Positions 30,801 to 40,081 of a DNA stretch of 42,775 bases are shown here, piece after piece. Numbering within the stretch: the stretch's first letter is position 1; each line of letters opens with the position of its first letter. The translations under genes and the position numbers were made by a program. The stretch covers positions 1-42,775 of the forward strand of contig CAMSWH010000012.1 of the NCBI GenBank assembly GCA_947064765.1, given 5' to 3'. The stretch is from an uncultured Clostridium sp. Lineage in GTDB: Bacteria; Bacillota; Clostridia; TANB77; CAG-508. The notes beneath the pieces are model-generated. The model had not been told where the DNA came from. It saw only the letters and a program-made list of their open reading frames with translations, and did no database searches.

Positions 30801-32266
30801 TTTTAGGTTTTAATGGAGATAAAGAGCCTGATATTGATTTAAACTTTTCAGGTGAATATCAAGCAAAAGCTCATAAATATACAGAAGTTATATTTGGAAA
30901 AGGAACAACTTTTAAGGCTGGAACTGTTGGTACAGTTGCAGATAAAACAGCATTCGGTTATGCAAAAAATTATTATGAAGAAAGAAATAAACATCTTCCA
31001 AATGCAGAAATAGCGAGAGTATCAGCTGGATGTGTTGGAGTAAAAAGAACAACAGGACAACATCCAGGTGGAATTATAGTTGTACCAAAGGGACGAGAAA
31101 TATTTGAATTTACACCAGTACAACATCCAGCAGATGATCCAAAATCAGATATAGTAACAACTCATTTTGACTATCACTCAATTGACCAAAACTTATTAAA
31201 ACTTGATATTTTAGGTCATGATGATCCAACTGTTATAAGGATGTTACATGATATAACAGGAATAGATCCAACAAAAGTTCCATTAGATGATAAAGAAACA
31301 ATGAGTATATTTAGTTCTACAAAAGCGCTTGGAGTTACACCAGAACAAATTAATTCTGAAGTTGGAAGTTTTGGAATTCCTGAATTTGGAACAAAATTTG
31401 TAAGAGGAATGCTTGTAGATACAAAACCAACAACATTTAGTGAACTTATAAGTATTTCTGGTTTATCACATGGTACAGATGTATGGCTTAATAATGCTCA
31501 AGAATTAATAAATGATGGAATTGTTACATTAAGTGAAGCAATCGGTTGTAGGGATGATATAATGGTTTATCTAATGAAGCAAGGATTAGAGCCAAATCAT
31601 GCATTTAAAATTATGGAAACAGTACGTAAAGGAAAGGCATTAAAAGATCCAGAAAAATGGGCAGAATATGTTAATATTATGAAAGAACATAATGTACCAG
31701 ATTGGTATATAAAATCATGTGAAAAAATTAAGTACATGTTTCCTAAAGCACATGCAGCAGCATATGTAACAAATGCTTTTAGAATTGCTTGGTTTAAAGT
31801 GCATCAGCCAAAAGCATATTATACAGCATATTTTTCAATAAGAGCAGATGAATTTGATAGTGAATGTATGATATTTGGAAAAGAAAAAGTAAAAGAAAAA
31901 ATGCATGAAATTGATAAAGCAGGAAATGCTGCTACTACAAAAGATAAAAATATGTATTCAATATTAGAATTAGTATTAGAAATGTATGAAAGAGGAATAA
32001 AATTTTTACCTATTGATTTATATAAATCACATAGTACAAAATTTATTATGGAAGAAGAAGGAATAAGACCACCATTAAACAGTATACCAGGTCTTGGAAG
32101 TATTGCTGCTGAAGGAATATATCAAGCAAGAATTGAAGAACCTTTTGAATGTATTGAAGATATGCAGGTTCGTGCTAAAATAGGAAAATCAGTAACAGAG
32201 TTATTAGACAAATTTGGATGTTTAAAAGGAATGACAAAATCAAATCAAATGAGTTTATTTGTGTAG
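27839..32266 (+). CDS. polC: DNA polymerase III PolC-type
   Basis: 1475 aa; PHP (ELHMHTQMSQMD), DnaQ exonuclease (CVFDLETTGI), polymerase (DPDIDLNFSGEYQ; TGQHPGGIIVVP). Confidence 0.98.
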   Translation: MQKYIKEVFNDYNINSNLIEAEIENINLYKKTNKLQVKVVSSKKISLQDIESFEDYLINRFKVSKAQIDVSYSEDVIIEQDIEANWDNIIKYIAKKEPFSKAILMNSKVKVSDDKIEVNLFMKGTAFLVSQKFDKGLEHLICNLYNKQYLIEFVENVSSEYEKELIEKRDREEKEALIELEKQAKIEIEQAKEKKRIEAEQEKIRKQEEEEKLKEELRMQNPELAARIEAHQNKSPEVKDEESPLIYGRSLTIRTELVKIADIPMEETTEMKVCIDGEILGDSIDSRDIKNEKVILMFNIFDGTSTIACKAFLDKEKFKDVKSRVSKAKGLRIDGMAKYSMYSKEVEIMANTIIESTGIKKEKRVDNAPEKRVELHMHTQMSQMDAITPCEDLLKRAVSWGWKSIAITDHGVVQSFPDAHKYLEKTGADLKVLYGVEAYFVPDKDPCVFNSKNQSIDTEYCVFDLETTGISHITEKITEVGIIKIKNGEVIDTFECFVNPEKPIPEEVVAVTHITDDMVKDAETIDKVMPKVLEFMGNSVLVAHNADFDIGFMKYNCEKLGLTLENSHIDTLRLAKSIFPEFTKYKLGIIADKLGIKVDVAHRALDDVKTLVAVFKEMIERAKDRNAKTIDDFDNVFETDFRKLPSYHAIILAKNYVGLRNLYKLISYSHLDYFYKKPRILKTMLDKYREGLILGSACEAGELYRAIVAEKSDEELEEIAKYYDYLEIQPLQNNEYMIREGQVEGWDTLKEFNKKIVALGEKLNKLVVATCDVHFMDPQDEVYRRILQAGQKYDDADNQAPLYLRTTEEMLKEFEYLGEEKAYEVVVTNTNKVADMCEKIKPISPEKCPPHIPGCEQTIKEIAYSKAHELYGDPLPEIVQTRLDKELDSIIKNGFSVMYIIAQKLVWKSNEDGYIVGSRGSVGSSFVANMTGITEVNSLEPHYRCPNCKYSDFSDYGVKNGFDLPDKDCPKCGHKLAKDGMDIPFETFLGFNGDKEPDIDLNFSGEYQAKAHKYTEVIFGKGTTFKAGTVGTVADKTAFGYAKNYYEERNKHLPNAEIARVSAGCVGVKRTTGQHPGGIIVVPKGREIFEFTPVQHPADDPKSDIVTTHFDYHSIDQNLLKLDILGHDDPTVIRMLHDITGIDPTKVPLDDKETMSIFSSTKALGVTPEQINSEVGSFGIPEFGTKFVRGMLVDTKPTTFSELISISGLSHGTDVWLNNAQELINDGIVTLSEAIGCRDDIMVYLMKQGLEPNHAFKIMETVRKGKALKDPEKWAEYVNIMKEHNVPDWYIKSCEKIKYMFPKAHAAAYVTNAFRIAWFKVHQPKAYYTAYFSIRADEFDSECMIFGKEKVKEKMHEIDKAGNAATTKDKNMYSILELVLEMYERGIKFLPIDLYKSHSTKFIMEEEGIRPPLNSIPGLGSIAAEGIYQARIEEPFECIEDMQVRAKIGKSVTELLDKFGCLKGMTKSNQMSLFV

Positions 32267-32307
32267 AAATAATTTGTTATTATAAATAAATTTGAAAGGA
32301 TTATTAA

Positions 32308-32604
32308 ATGGAGAATATTATTAGAGTAATTGGGGTAAATAATATAATTACATATCTTCTTATTATAAATTTAATAGGATTTTTAGCAATGGGAATAGAT
32401 AAATTAAAGGCTAAAAAGAATTGGTGGAGAATTCCAGAAGGTACATTACTAATGATTACACTTTTAGGTGGTGGTATTGGAAGTATATTAGGAATTTACA
32501 TTTTTAGACATAAAACAAAAAAATTAAAATTTACTGTTGGTATGCCAACAATTTTAATTTCAGAAATTGCTTTGATTATTTATTGCTTTATAAAATTCCC
32601 ATAA
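32308..32604 (+). CDS. DUF1294 family membrane protein
   Basis: GFLAMGIDKLKAKKNWWRIPEGTLLMITLLGGGIGSILGIYIFRHKTKKLKF. Confidence 0.85.
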   Translation: MENIIRVIGVNNIITYLLIINLIGFLAMGIDKLKAKKNWWRIPEGTLLMITLLGGGIGSILGIYIFRHKTKKLKFTVGMPTILISEIALIIYCFIKFP

Positions 32605-32608
32605 TACC

Positions 32609-32637
32609 TTGTTAAAAAAAAGGGGATATGATATAAT
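32609..32637 (+). promoter_or_regulatory. Sigma-A type promoter
   Basis: TTGTTA - 17 nt - TATAAT upstream of the TPR gene. Confidence 0.65.
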
Positions 32638-32691
32638 CTGAATGAATTAGAGAAATCTATTTGTAAGAGGATGTAGAAACGGAGAAATGTT

Positions 32692-34017
32692 ATGTTTGAA
32701 CAGCTTTTATTCAATTTGCTAGCATTTTCCTTGTTTATAATAATATTTTTTAAAATATTTAGGAAAAATGATACAAATTATATATGCTTGTTAATTATGC
32801 AAGCTATTGGAATAGCTATTAGTTTTGTTGAAATTAAATTAAAAATAGAGGAGAATGTTTTTTGGGGGAGCCTTAGATATATATTCTCAATAATCATACC
32901 TTTTGCAATAATTATATTAGAAGTAAATAAAATAAATTTTTCAGAAATTTTAAGTATATTTGCAGCTAAAGTTTGTTTAATGTTTGGAAATACAAAGCTA
33001 GCAAAAGCGATTTTAGTAAAATTAGTTACTAAATATCCAGATAGTTATTTAGGCCATAAATTATTAGCAGAATGTTATGAAAAAGAAGGTGGAATGAGAA
33101 GAGCTATTGATGAATATGTAACAGCAGTTGATATAAATAAAAGAGACTATAAATCATATTTTAAAATAGCAGCATTATTAAAAGATTTAGGTAAAAAAGA
33201 TGAAGCAATACAAATGCTAGAAACTCTTGTAAGAACAAAACCAGATTGTTATGAAGGATCTTGTCTTCTAGGTGAACTTTTATGCGAACAAGAAAGATTT
33301 AAAGAAGCTGCTAATGTATATAATGAAGCATTATTATATAAACCAGCAGATTTTGATTTGTATTATAATCTAGGAATTGTATATACAAGATTAAGTGACT
33401 TTCAAATGGCAAAAGAAATGTATGAAAAGGCAGCAGCGATTAATCATAAAATGTATGGAGCAAATTATAATTTAGGATTAATTGCATTTATACAAAGAGA
33501 TTTTGAACAAGCAGAAAAACATTTTGAAAAAAGTTTATATGGAGATTTAGAAGCAGCATCTTATTATCAATTAGCTAAAATATATATGTATAAAGGTGAA
33601 AAAGATAAAGCAATTAACTTTTTAAATAAAGCTATTGAATTAGATTCTAATCTTTTGAAAAAAGCAGAGAAAGATAAAAACTTCGAGAAAATTAGAGAAT
33701 ATATTACAGTTTCTGTAAAAATGGATGATAGACAAGAAATATTAGATCCAGATGAAGAAATAGAAGATTTTGGAAGACCAGTTGTATTAGAAGAACAAGA
33801 AAAAATTGCGAGATATTATTTAGAAGAAACAGCCAACTTAGTTGAAGAGATGAGCGAAAATTATTCAAAACAAAAATTAGATGAAAAAATTGATTTTATT
33901 TTTAACAAAGAAAAAAGAAAAAAAGAAAAAGAACTAGAACTAGAACTAGAACTAGAACAAAAGGAATTAGAGGATAAGAAAAAAGAAGATAGACAAAAAG
34001 AATTAGGAAATAATTAA
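32692..34017 (+). CDS. Membrane-anchored TPR-repeat protein
   Basis: Two N-terminal TM segments, several TPR units (e.g. YKPADFDLYYNLGIVYTRLSDFQMAKEMYEKAAAINHK). Confidence 0.85.
   Translation: MFEQLLFNLLAFSLFIIIFFKIFRKNDTNYICLLIMQAIGIAISFVEIKLKIEENVFWGSLRYIFSIIIPFAIIILEVNKINFSEILSIFAAKVCLMFGNTKLAKAILVKLVTKYPDSYLGHKLLAECYEKEGGMRRAIDEYVTAVDINKRDYKSYFKIAALLKDLGKKDEAIQMLETLVRTKPDCYEGSCLLGELLCEQERFKEAANVYNEALLYKPADFDLYYNLGIVYTRLSDFQMAKEMYEKAAAINHKMYGANYNLGLIAFIQRDFEQAEKHFEKSLYGDLEAASYYQLAKIYMYKGEKDKAINFLNKAIELDSNLLKKAEKDKNFEKIREYITVSVKMDDRQEILDPDEEIEDFGRPVVLEEQEKIARYYLEETANLVEEMSENYSKQKLDEKIDFIFNKEKRKKEKELELELELEQKELEDKKKEDRQKELGNN
33931..33958 (+). repeat. (GAACTA)4 + GAAC microsatellite inside the TPR gene
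   Basis: Direct reading; encodes ELELELELE. Confidence 0.95.
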
Positions 34018-34186
34018 AATAACTTATTAAATCAAGAGTTTTACAACTTGTATTAAAAATAATTAAATTAGAAAACAAATGAAAAATATAATTTTGTTTA
34101 TTCATATAAGAGGATTTTATAGAATATAATTATTAAAAAATGGAAAATTTTTAAATGAAATTATAGAGAGGAAATGGTATTTTAGT

Positions 34187-35053
34187 ATGGAAAAAAAATC
34201 AATAACTATTGTAGGTGGAGATTTACGTATAGTAAAACTTATTGAAATGTTAGATAAGGATGGCTATAAAGTATATACTTATGCTTTAGAAAATTCAGAA
34301 GAATTATTAAATTTAGATGGAGTTGAAATGTGTCCAACTTTAGAAGAAGCTGTTAGTTATTCAAAAGTTGTTGTTGGACCTGTACCATTATCAAGTGATA
34401 GAAAAAGATTATCAGCACCATTTGGAAGAAATAGTGTTGAATTAGAAGATTTTATTAAAGCATTAAAAGGAAAATATTTAATTGCAGGAAATATTGGAAT
34501 AAAAGATAAATTAGATGAACTTGGAATACAATCAATAGATTTGTTAAAAAGAGAAGAATTTTCTGTTTTAAATACAATAGCTACTGCTGAAGGAACAATT
34601 CAAATAGCTATGGAAGAAACCCAAAGAACTGTACATGGTTCAAATATTTTAGTAATGGGATTTGGAAGAATAGGAAAAGTAGTTGCTAAAATGTTAGATG
34701 GAATAGGTGCAAAAGTATATTGCGAAGCTAGAAAAAATGAAGATATTTCATGGATAAAAGCTTATGGATATAATCCAATACATTTAAATGATTTAAATGA
34801 ACATTTAGACAAATTTGATATTATAATAAATACAATACCATTTCAAATATTAGATTCTAATAGATTAGATTTAGTAAAAAAAGAAGCAGTTATTATTGAT
34901 TTAGCTTCAAATCCAGGTGGAGTAGACAGAAAAGCTGCTAGAGAAAAAGATTTAAAGGTGATATGGGCATTATCGTTACCAGCTAAAGTAGCACCACTTA
35001 CTTCAGCTGAATTTATAAAAGAAACTTTATATCATGTATTAAAAGAATTATAA
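34187..35053 (+). CDS. dpaA: Dipicolinate synthase subunit A
   Basis: ITIVGGDLRIVKLIEML, LSAPFGRNSVELEDF, TAEGTIQIAMEET, NILVMGFGRIGKVVA. Confidence 0.9.
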   Translation: MEKKSITIVGGDLRIVKLIEMLDKDGYKVYTYALENSEELLNLDGVEMCPTLEEAVSYSKVVVGPVPLSSDRKRLSAPFGRNSVELEDFIKALKGKYLIAGNIGIKDKLDELGIQSIDLLKREEFSVLNTIATAEGTIQIAMEETQRTVHGSNILVMGFGRIGKVVAKMLDGIGAKVYCEARKNEDISWIKAYGYNPIHLNDLNEHLDKFDIIINTIPFQILDSNRLDLVKKEAVIIDLASNPGGVDRKAAREKDLKVIWALSLPAKVAPLTSAEFIKETLYHVLKEL

Positions 35054-35088
35054 AATGCTTATGATGTAAATGAAAAACGGAGGATAAA

Positions 35089-35916
35089 ATGACAATAATA
35101 CAAGCACTAATTTTAGGAATTGTGCAAGGTTTAACCGAGCTTTTGCCAGTTTCTAGTTCAGCACATTTAAATGTAATTCCTTGGATTTTTGGATGGACGA
35201 AGAATGCGAGCTTTGTTCAAGATTTTGGAGGCTCTTTTGATGTAGCATTACATTTTGGAACATTAATTGCTATAGGAATATTCTTTTTCAAAGAATGGAT
35301 AGCACTTATAAAAGCTGGTTTTAAACAAGTTGTAAAAAAAGAAAAATCTACTGAAGGAAAGATATTTTGGTATTTAGTTATAGCAACAATACCAGCAGGA
35401 ATATTAGCATTAGTTTTAGAAAAAATTTCTGATACTATTATAGATGGAAATTTTAAATTAGAAATGGGAATGATTGCTACAGCTTTAATAGTTATGGGAA
35501 TTATTTTAACGTTAGTAGATAAAAAATCAGAAAGTAAATATAAGTACAAAGATATTAATTTAAAGCAATCTTTATTAATAGGAATATCTCAAAGTTTAGC
35601 AGCAGCATTTCCTGGAGTTTCACGTTCAGGAATAACAATGACTGTTGCAAGAGGATTAAAAATAGATAGAGAAAGTGCTGCAAAGTTTTCATTTTTACTA
35701 TCTACACCAATAGTAGCAGCAGCTGTTTTGGTTGATATAACAGAATTTGCTCTTACTTCAATACCATTTTGGGTAGGTGTAATATCTAGTTTTATAGTTG
35801 GATTAATAGTTATAAAATTTTTAATGGAATATTTGAAAAAAGGAAGTTTTAAGATATTTGCAATTTATAGAATTATATTAGGTGTAATAATATTTGGATT
35901 AATATTTATAAGATAA
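35089..35916 (+). CDS. uppP: Undecaprenyl-diphosphatase UppP/BacA
   Basis: LGIVQGLTELLPVSSSAHL, GISQSLAAAFPGVSRSGITMTVAR. Confidence 0.96.
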   Translation: MTIIQALILGIVQGLTELLPVSSSAHLNVIPWIFGWTKNASFVQDFGGSFDVALHFGTLIAIGIFFFKEWIALIKAGFKQVVKKEKSTEGKIFWYLVIATIPAGILALVLEKISDTIIDGNFKLEMGMIATALIVMGIILTLVDKKSESKYKYKDINLKQSLLIGISQSLAAAFPGVSRSGITMTVARGLKIDRESAAKFSFLLSTPIVAAAVLVDITEFALTSIPFWVGVISSFIVGLIVIKFLMEYLKKGSFKIFAIYRIILGVIIFGLIFIR

Positions 35917-35931
35917 TATGGAGGTGAAGAT

Positions 35932-36822
35932 ATGGCAAGAGGAAAGCATGCTGGAAATCCAGAAGATTCTTTTGAAGATACTAGCTCTTATAGAAGTAGA
36001 AGAGAATATAGAGATATGCAAACTGCTACTAAAATAGAAGAAAAAAATGATAACATAGTAGATACAGATAATGTAAATAATAATACATATGGGACTTTTA
36101 ATAATAGGGATACTTTAAATAATAGGGATACTTTAAATACAAATATATTAGGAGATGATTTCCTAAGCTTTGAAGATGAGGAAAGTACTTTAAATTATAA
36201 GAAAATATTTTTGGTATTGGGTATAATTGTAGTACTTATTATAGCAGGATTTTTAGTATATAAATTTGTTTTTGCAAAAGATAAAAATCAAGAAGAGCCA
36301 TCAGAACCAGTAGTTTCTAATGAAGCAAAAATGATTGAAACTTTAGAAGGATGTAAAGTCTTAGGAAAACTAGTTATAGAAGATATAAAACTTGAACAAT
36401 ATATATTAGATTCAGTATCTGACAATGCTTTAGAAAATGGTGTAGGAAAGTTATATGGTGGTTCGTTGAATAATTATGGGAATTTATGTTTAATTGGACA
36501 TAATTATGAAGATATTTTTGAAAAATTATCTGAATTAGAAGTAGGAGACAAGATTACTCTAATAGATAGAGAATTGGAAGAAAATACATATAAAATAAAT
36601 AATATTTTTTCTATTGAGCCAGATAATTTAGAATGTTTACTTCAAGATGAAACAAAAATAGAACTTACATTAATAACTTGTGAAAATGGAGCAACAACAA
36701 GACTTGTGGTAAAAGCAGAAGAAGTAGACGAAGATGATGTAGATACAATTGAAAATACAAATACAACAGATTCAAATACAGTAAATTCAAATACAACAAA
36801 TACATCAAAAGAAAATGTGTAA
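35932..36822 (+). CDS. Sortase (class D-like) with long disordered N-terminus
   Basis: TM anchor then catalytic region: GNLCLIGHNY (His), LTLITCENG (TLxTC), TTRLVV (Arg). Confidence 0.82.
   Translation: MARGKHAGNPEDSFEDTSSYRSRREYRDMQTATKIEEKNDNIVDTDNVNNNTYGTFNNRDTLNNRDTLNTNILGDDFLSFEDEESTLNYKKIFLVLGIIVVLIIAGFLVYKFVFAKDKNQEEPSEPVVSNEAKMIETLEGCKVLGKLVIEDIKLEQYILDSVSDNALENGVGKLYGGSLNNYGNLCLIGHNYEDIFEKLSELEVGDKITLIDRELEENTYKINNIFSIEPDNLECLLQDETKIELTLITCENGATTRLVVKAEEVDEDDVDTIENTNTTDSNTVNSNTTNTSKENV
36103..36138 (+). repeat. 18-bp tandem duplication (AATAGGGATACTTTAAAT)x2
   Basis: Direct reading; encodes NNRDTLNNRDTLN. Confidence 0.95.
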
Positions 36823-36836
36823 AGAGGTGGCAAAAT

Positions 36837-38003
36837 ATGAAGAAAATAATATCACAAATTTTGATAATATTAGTAATAATGCTAATAGGTACATTATCAG
36901 TATTTATAGAAGAAGTAAATGCTGATAGTGTAGCTGGAATAAATTGTCCATCATCAGTAAATTTAGAAGATAACTTTACTATTAGTTTGATTTTACCAGA
37001 AAATGCAGTAGCAGCTCAAGCTACTATTACAGTAAAATTTAGTAATGGTACAACTGAAACAAAAATGATGTCATATTCTAAAGGAATGGAAAGTGAATAT
37101 GGAATGGTAAATGGCGTAACTTTTAAAGCTAGTGTAAATGGTAGTGTGTCAGTAAGTGTAAGTAATATACATATATCAGATAGAAGTGGAAACTTTATAG
37201 AAAAAGGTGGCTCAAAGTCAGCTTCTTTAAATATAGTAGGAACACCTAGTACTTCTACATCCAGTAATAATAATAGTAGCAGTAATAATGATAATAATAG
37301 CAACAGCAGTAATAGTAACAATAATCAGACACCACAAGCAAAATTCACAGATGTAAATGAAACAGTATATACAACGGATGTTTGTAACATAAGAAAAAAT
37401 TATTCCACAAGTAGTGATAAAATTGCAACAGTAAAATCGGGAACAGCTCTTAAAAGAACAGGTGTTGGAGATAATGGATGGTCAAGAATAGAATATAATG
37501 GACAAGTTGCATATATAACAAGCCAATATTTAAGTAATACAGCACCAGAAGTAAAATTTTCAAATGTAAATGAAACTCTTTATGCAAAACAAGATTGTAA
37601 TGTTAGAAAAAGTTACAGCACAGATAGTGAAAAGGTAGGATATTTAACGGCTGGACAAGAAGTAACAAGAATTGGTGTTGGAGAAAATGGTTGGTCAAAA
37701 ATTAAATATAATGGACAAGAATACTATGTAGCATCAAATCTATTATCAAAAGATGAACCTACAGAAGATGATAATACTGTTAATAATATTGTGGCTAACA
37801 ATACAGTAGATAATACAAATGTAGTAACAAATGAGATAGTAGAAGGAAATAAAACACCATTAGAACTTGTTCAGGAAGAAATTGGAGTTATACCAGAAGT
37901 TGGAAATAATATAGCTATAAAAATATACATAGTTATTACAGCATTAGCAACAATGGTTACTTCAGCAGGAGTTTATTATTTAAAATTTAATAAAAGAAAA
38001 TAG
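36837..38003 (+). CDS. Secreted protein with two bacterial SH3 domains and a C-terminal anchor
   Basis: Signal peptide; two repeats (CNIRKNYSTSSDKIATVKSG... / CNVRKSYSTDSEKVGYLTAG...); tail IPEVGNN + TM + KFNKRK. Confidence 0.85.
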   Translation: MKKIISQILIILVIMLIGTLSVFIEEVNADSVAGINCPSSVNLEDNFTISLILPENAVAAQATITVKFSNGTTETKMMSYSKGMESEYGMVNGVTFKASVNGSVSVSVSNIHISDRSGNFIEKGGSKSASLNIVGTPSTSTSSNNNSSSNNDNNSNSSNSNNNQTPQAKFTDVNETVYTTDVCNIRKNYSTSSDKIATVKSGTALKRTGVGDNGWSRIEYNGQVAYITSQYLSNTAPEVKFSNVNETLYAKQDCNVRKSYSTDSEKVGYLTAGQEVTRIGVGENGWSKIKYNGQEYYVASNLLSKDEPTEDDNTVNNIVANNTVDNTNVVTNEIVEGNKTPLELVQEEIGVIPEVGNNIAIKIYIVITALATMVTSAGVYYLKFNKRK

Positions 38004-38015
38004 GATGTGTTAAAA

Positions 38016-38864
38016 ATGGCAGAAATAATTGATGGAAAAGAACTTGCAAAGAAAGTAAGAAAAGATTTAAAAGTAGAGGTAAAAAAATTAAAAGAAAAAG
38101 GAATAAATCCTAAACTTGCAGTAGTAATGGTAGGAGATGATCCAGGTTCACAAGTTTATGTAAAAAATAAGTCGAAAGCTTGTGAAAAAGTTGGGATTGA
38201 ATTTGAAGAATTTTTATTTGATAGTAATACATCAGAAGAAAAATTATTAGAAGTAATACAAAAATTAAATTCTGATAATTCTATACATGGAATTTTATTA
38301 CAAAGTCCAGTTCCAAAACATATAAATATAAATAAAGCTTTTAGAACTATTTTACCTGAAAAAGATGTTGATGGATTTAATCCTATAAATGTTGGAAACT
38401 TAAGTATAGGTGAAGATGCATTTATATCATGTACACCATATGGTATAATAAAAATGTTAGAAGAATATAGTATTGAAACAGTAGGAAAAAATGCTGTTAT
38501 ATTGGGAAGAAGCAATATTGTAGGAAAACCAATGATACAATGTATGTTAAATAAAAATTCTACAGTTACAGTATGTCATTCTAAAACTAAAAATATAGAA
38601 GAAATTATAAGAAATGCAGATATAGTAATAGCAGCGATTGGAAAACCACAATTTGTAAAAGCTGATATGGTTAAAGATGGGGCTGTTATAATAGATGTAG
38701 GAATAAATAGGTTAGAAGATGGAACAATTTTAGGTGATGTTGATTATGAAAATGTTGCTAAAAAAGCAAGTTATATAACACCTGTTCCTGGTGGAGTTGG
38801 ACCTATGACAATAGCAATGCTTTTAAATAATGTAGTAAAAGCTGCAAAATTACAATTAAAATAA
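38016..38864 (+). CDS. folD: Bifunctional methylenetetrahydrofolate dehydrogenase/cyclohydrolase
   Basis: VGDDPGSQVYVKNKSKACEKVGI, HGILLQSPVPKHI, PEKDVDGFNPINVG, TPVPGGVGPMTIAMLL. Confidence 0.97.
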   Translation: MAEIIDGKELAKKVRKDLKVEVKKLKEKGINPKLAVVMVGDDPGSQVYVKNKSKACEKVGIEFEEFLFDSNTSEEKLLEVIQKLNSDNSIHGILLQSPVPKHININKAFRTILPEKDVDGFNPINVGNLSIGEDAFISCTPYGIIKMLEEYSIETVGKNAVILGRSNIVGKPMIQCMLNKNSTVTVCHSKTKNIEEIIRNADIVIAAIGKPQFVKADMVKDGAVIIDVGINRLEDGTILGDVDYENVAKKASYITPVPGGVGPMTIAMLLNNVVKAAKLQLK

Positions 38865-38883
38865 AATTAAATTAAATAATATT

Positions 38884-38914
38884 TGGGGCATAGATTTATC
38901 TATGTCCTCTTTTG
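38884..38914 (+). terminator. Terminator after folD
   Basis: GGGCATAGAT/ATCTATGTCC hairpin then TCTTTT. Confidence 0.8.
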
Positions 38915-38954
38915 TTCGTTAATAAATTTTATAATATAAAAGGAGGATGAAAAT

Positions 38955-39809
38955 TTGATTGATATTTATGATGTATGGTTTTCTAATATAGATATTAGTG
39001 ATAAATGTAAAATAGAATTATTAAATAAATTTAGTAGTAAAGAAATTTGGGATTTTTCTGAAAAAAATTTTATTCAAATTGGAATATTAGAGCAATATTA
39101 TAATAGAATTTTAGAAGTAGAGTATAGATTAAAATTGGACAAATATATTAAATATATTGAAAATAAAAGAATTGAATTAATATCATTTAAAGATAAAAAA
39201 TATCCTAATAAATTAAAAAAAATTAATAATATGCCACCATTTTTATATGTTAGAGGAAATTTGGAAAATTTATATGATGATAATATTGCAATTATTGGTT
39301 CTCGAGATGCGAGTGAATATGGAAAATTTGTTGCAAGAAGAATTGCAAAACAAATTGCAGATAAAAATATAAATATTGTTAGTGGATTAGCTATTGGAAT
39401 TGATAAATTTGCACATTTAGGAGCATTAGATAGTAATATAGGAAAAACTATAGCAGTTTTAGGAACTGGAGTTTCAGAAAAGGAAGTTTATCCTTTAGAA
39501 AATAAAAAGATATTTGATAAAATTTTAGAGAATAATGGAACAATAGTATCTGAATTTAAGCTTGGAACAGCTCCAACTAAATATAACTTTCCAAAAAGAA
39601 ATAGAATTATTAGTGGATTATCAGAAAAAATTGTTGTTGTTGAAGCAAAAAATAAAAGTGGTAGTTTAATAACAGTAGACTATGCATTAGAACAAGGTAA
39701 AGATGTATTTGCAGTTCCAGGAAATATTACTTCTAAAAATTCTGAAGGTACTAATAAGCTAATACAAGAAGGAGCATTTGTTTTAAATAATTATGAAGAT
39801 GTATTATAG
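38955..39809 (+). CDS. dprA: DNA processing protein DprA (Rossmann core, no C-terminal winged helix)
   Basis: YPNKLKKINNMPPFLYVRGN, IIGSRDASEYGK, IVSGLAIGIDKFAHLGAL, FPKRNRIISGLSEKIVVVEA. Confidence 0.93.
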   Translation: MIDIYDVWFSNIDISDKCKIELLNKFSSKEIWDFSEKNFIQIGILEQYYNRILEVEYRLKLDKYIKYIENKRIELISFKDKKYPNKLKKINNMPPFLYVRGNLENLYDDNIAIIGSRDASEYGKFVARRIAKQIADKNINIVSGLAIGIDKFAHLGALDSNIGKTIAVLGTGVSEKEVYPLENKKIFDKILENNGTIVSEFKLGTAPTKYNFPKRNRIISGLSEKIVVVEAKNKSGSLITVDYALEQGKDVFAVPGNITSKNSEGTNKLIQEGAFVLNNYEDVL

Positions 39810-40043
39810 GAAAGTGGAAATAAAAATTATTAAAAAATTCATTATAAAAATTAGTAATTCACTAAGTTATATAGATATAGTGATATCATTCAATTTACTT
39901 TAAATTATGCTTAAAAATTAATAAAAAATTAATGAAAAAAAGCTTTATCTTTTTATAGAAATGTAATATAATACTTTTTGATAAAAGGAAGATTTTGTAA
40001 TTAATTAGAATTTTAAAAATAGACTTATTTTAAAAGAAAAACT

Positions 40044-40068
40044 TTTATTAAAAATCACTTTTAATAAA
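40044..40068 (+). promoter_or_regulatory. 10-bp perfect inverted repeat just upstream of the PBP SD
   Basis: TTTATTAAAA atcac TTTTAATAAA; SD AAGGAGG at 40071. Confidence 0.5.
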
Positions 40069-40081
40069 CTAAGGAGGATTT

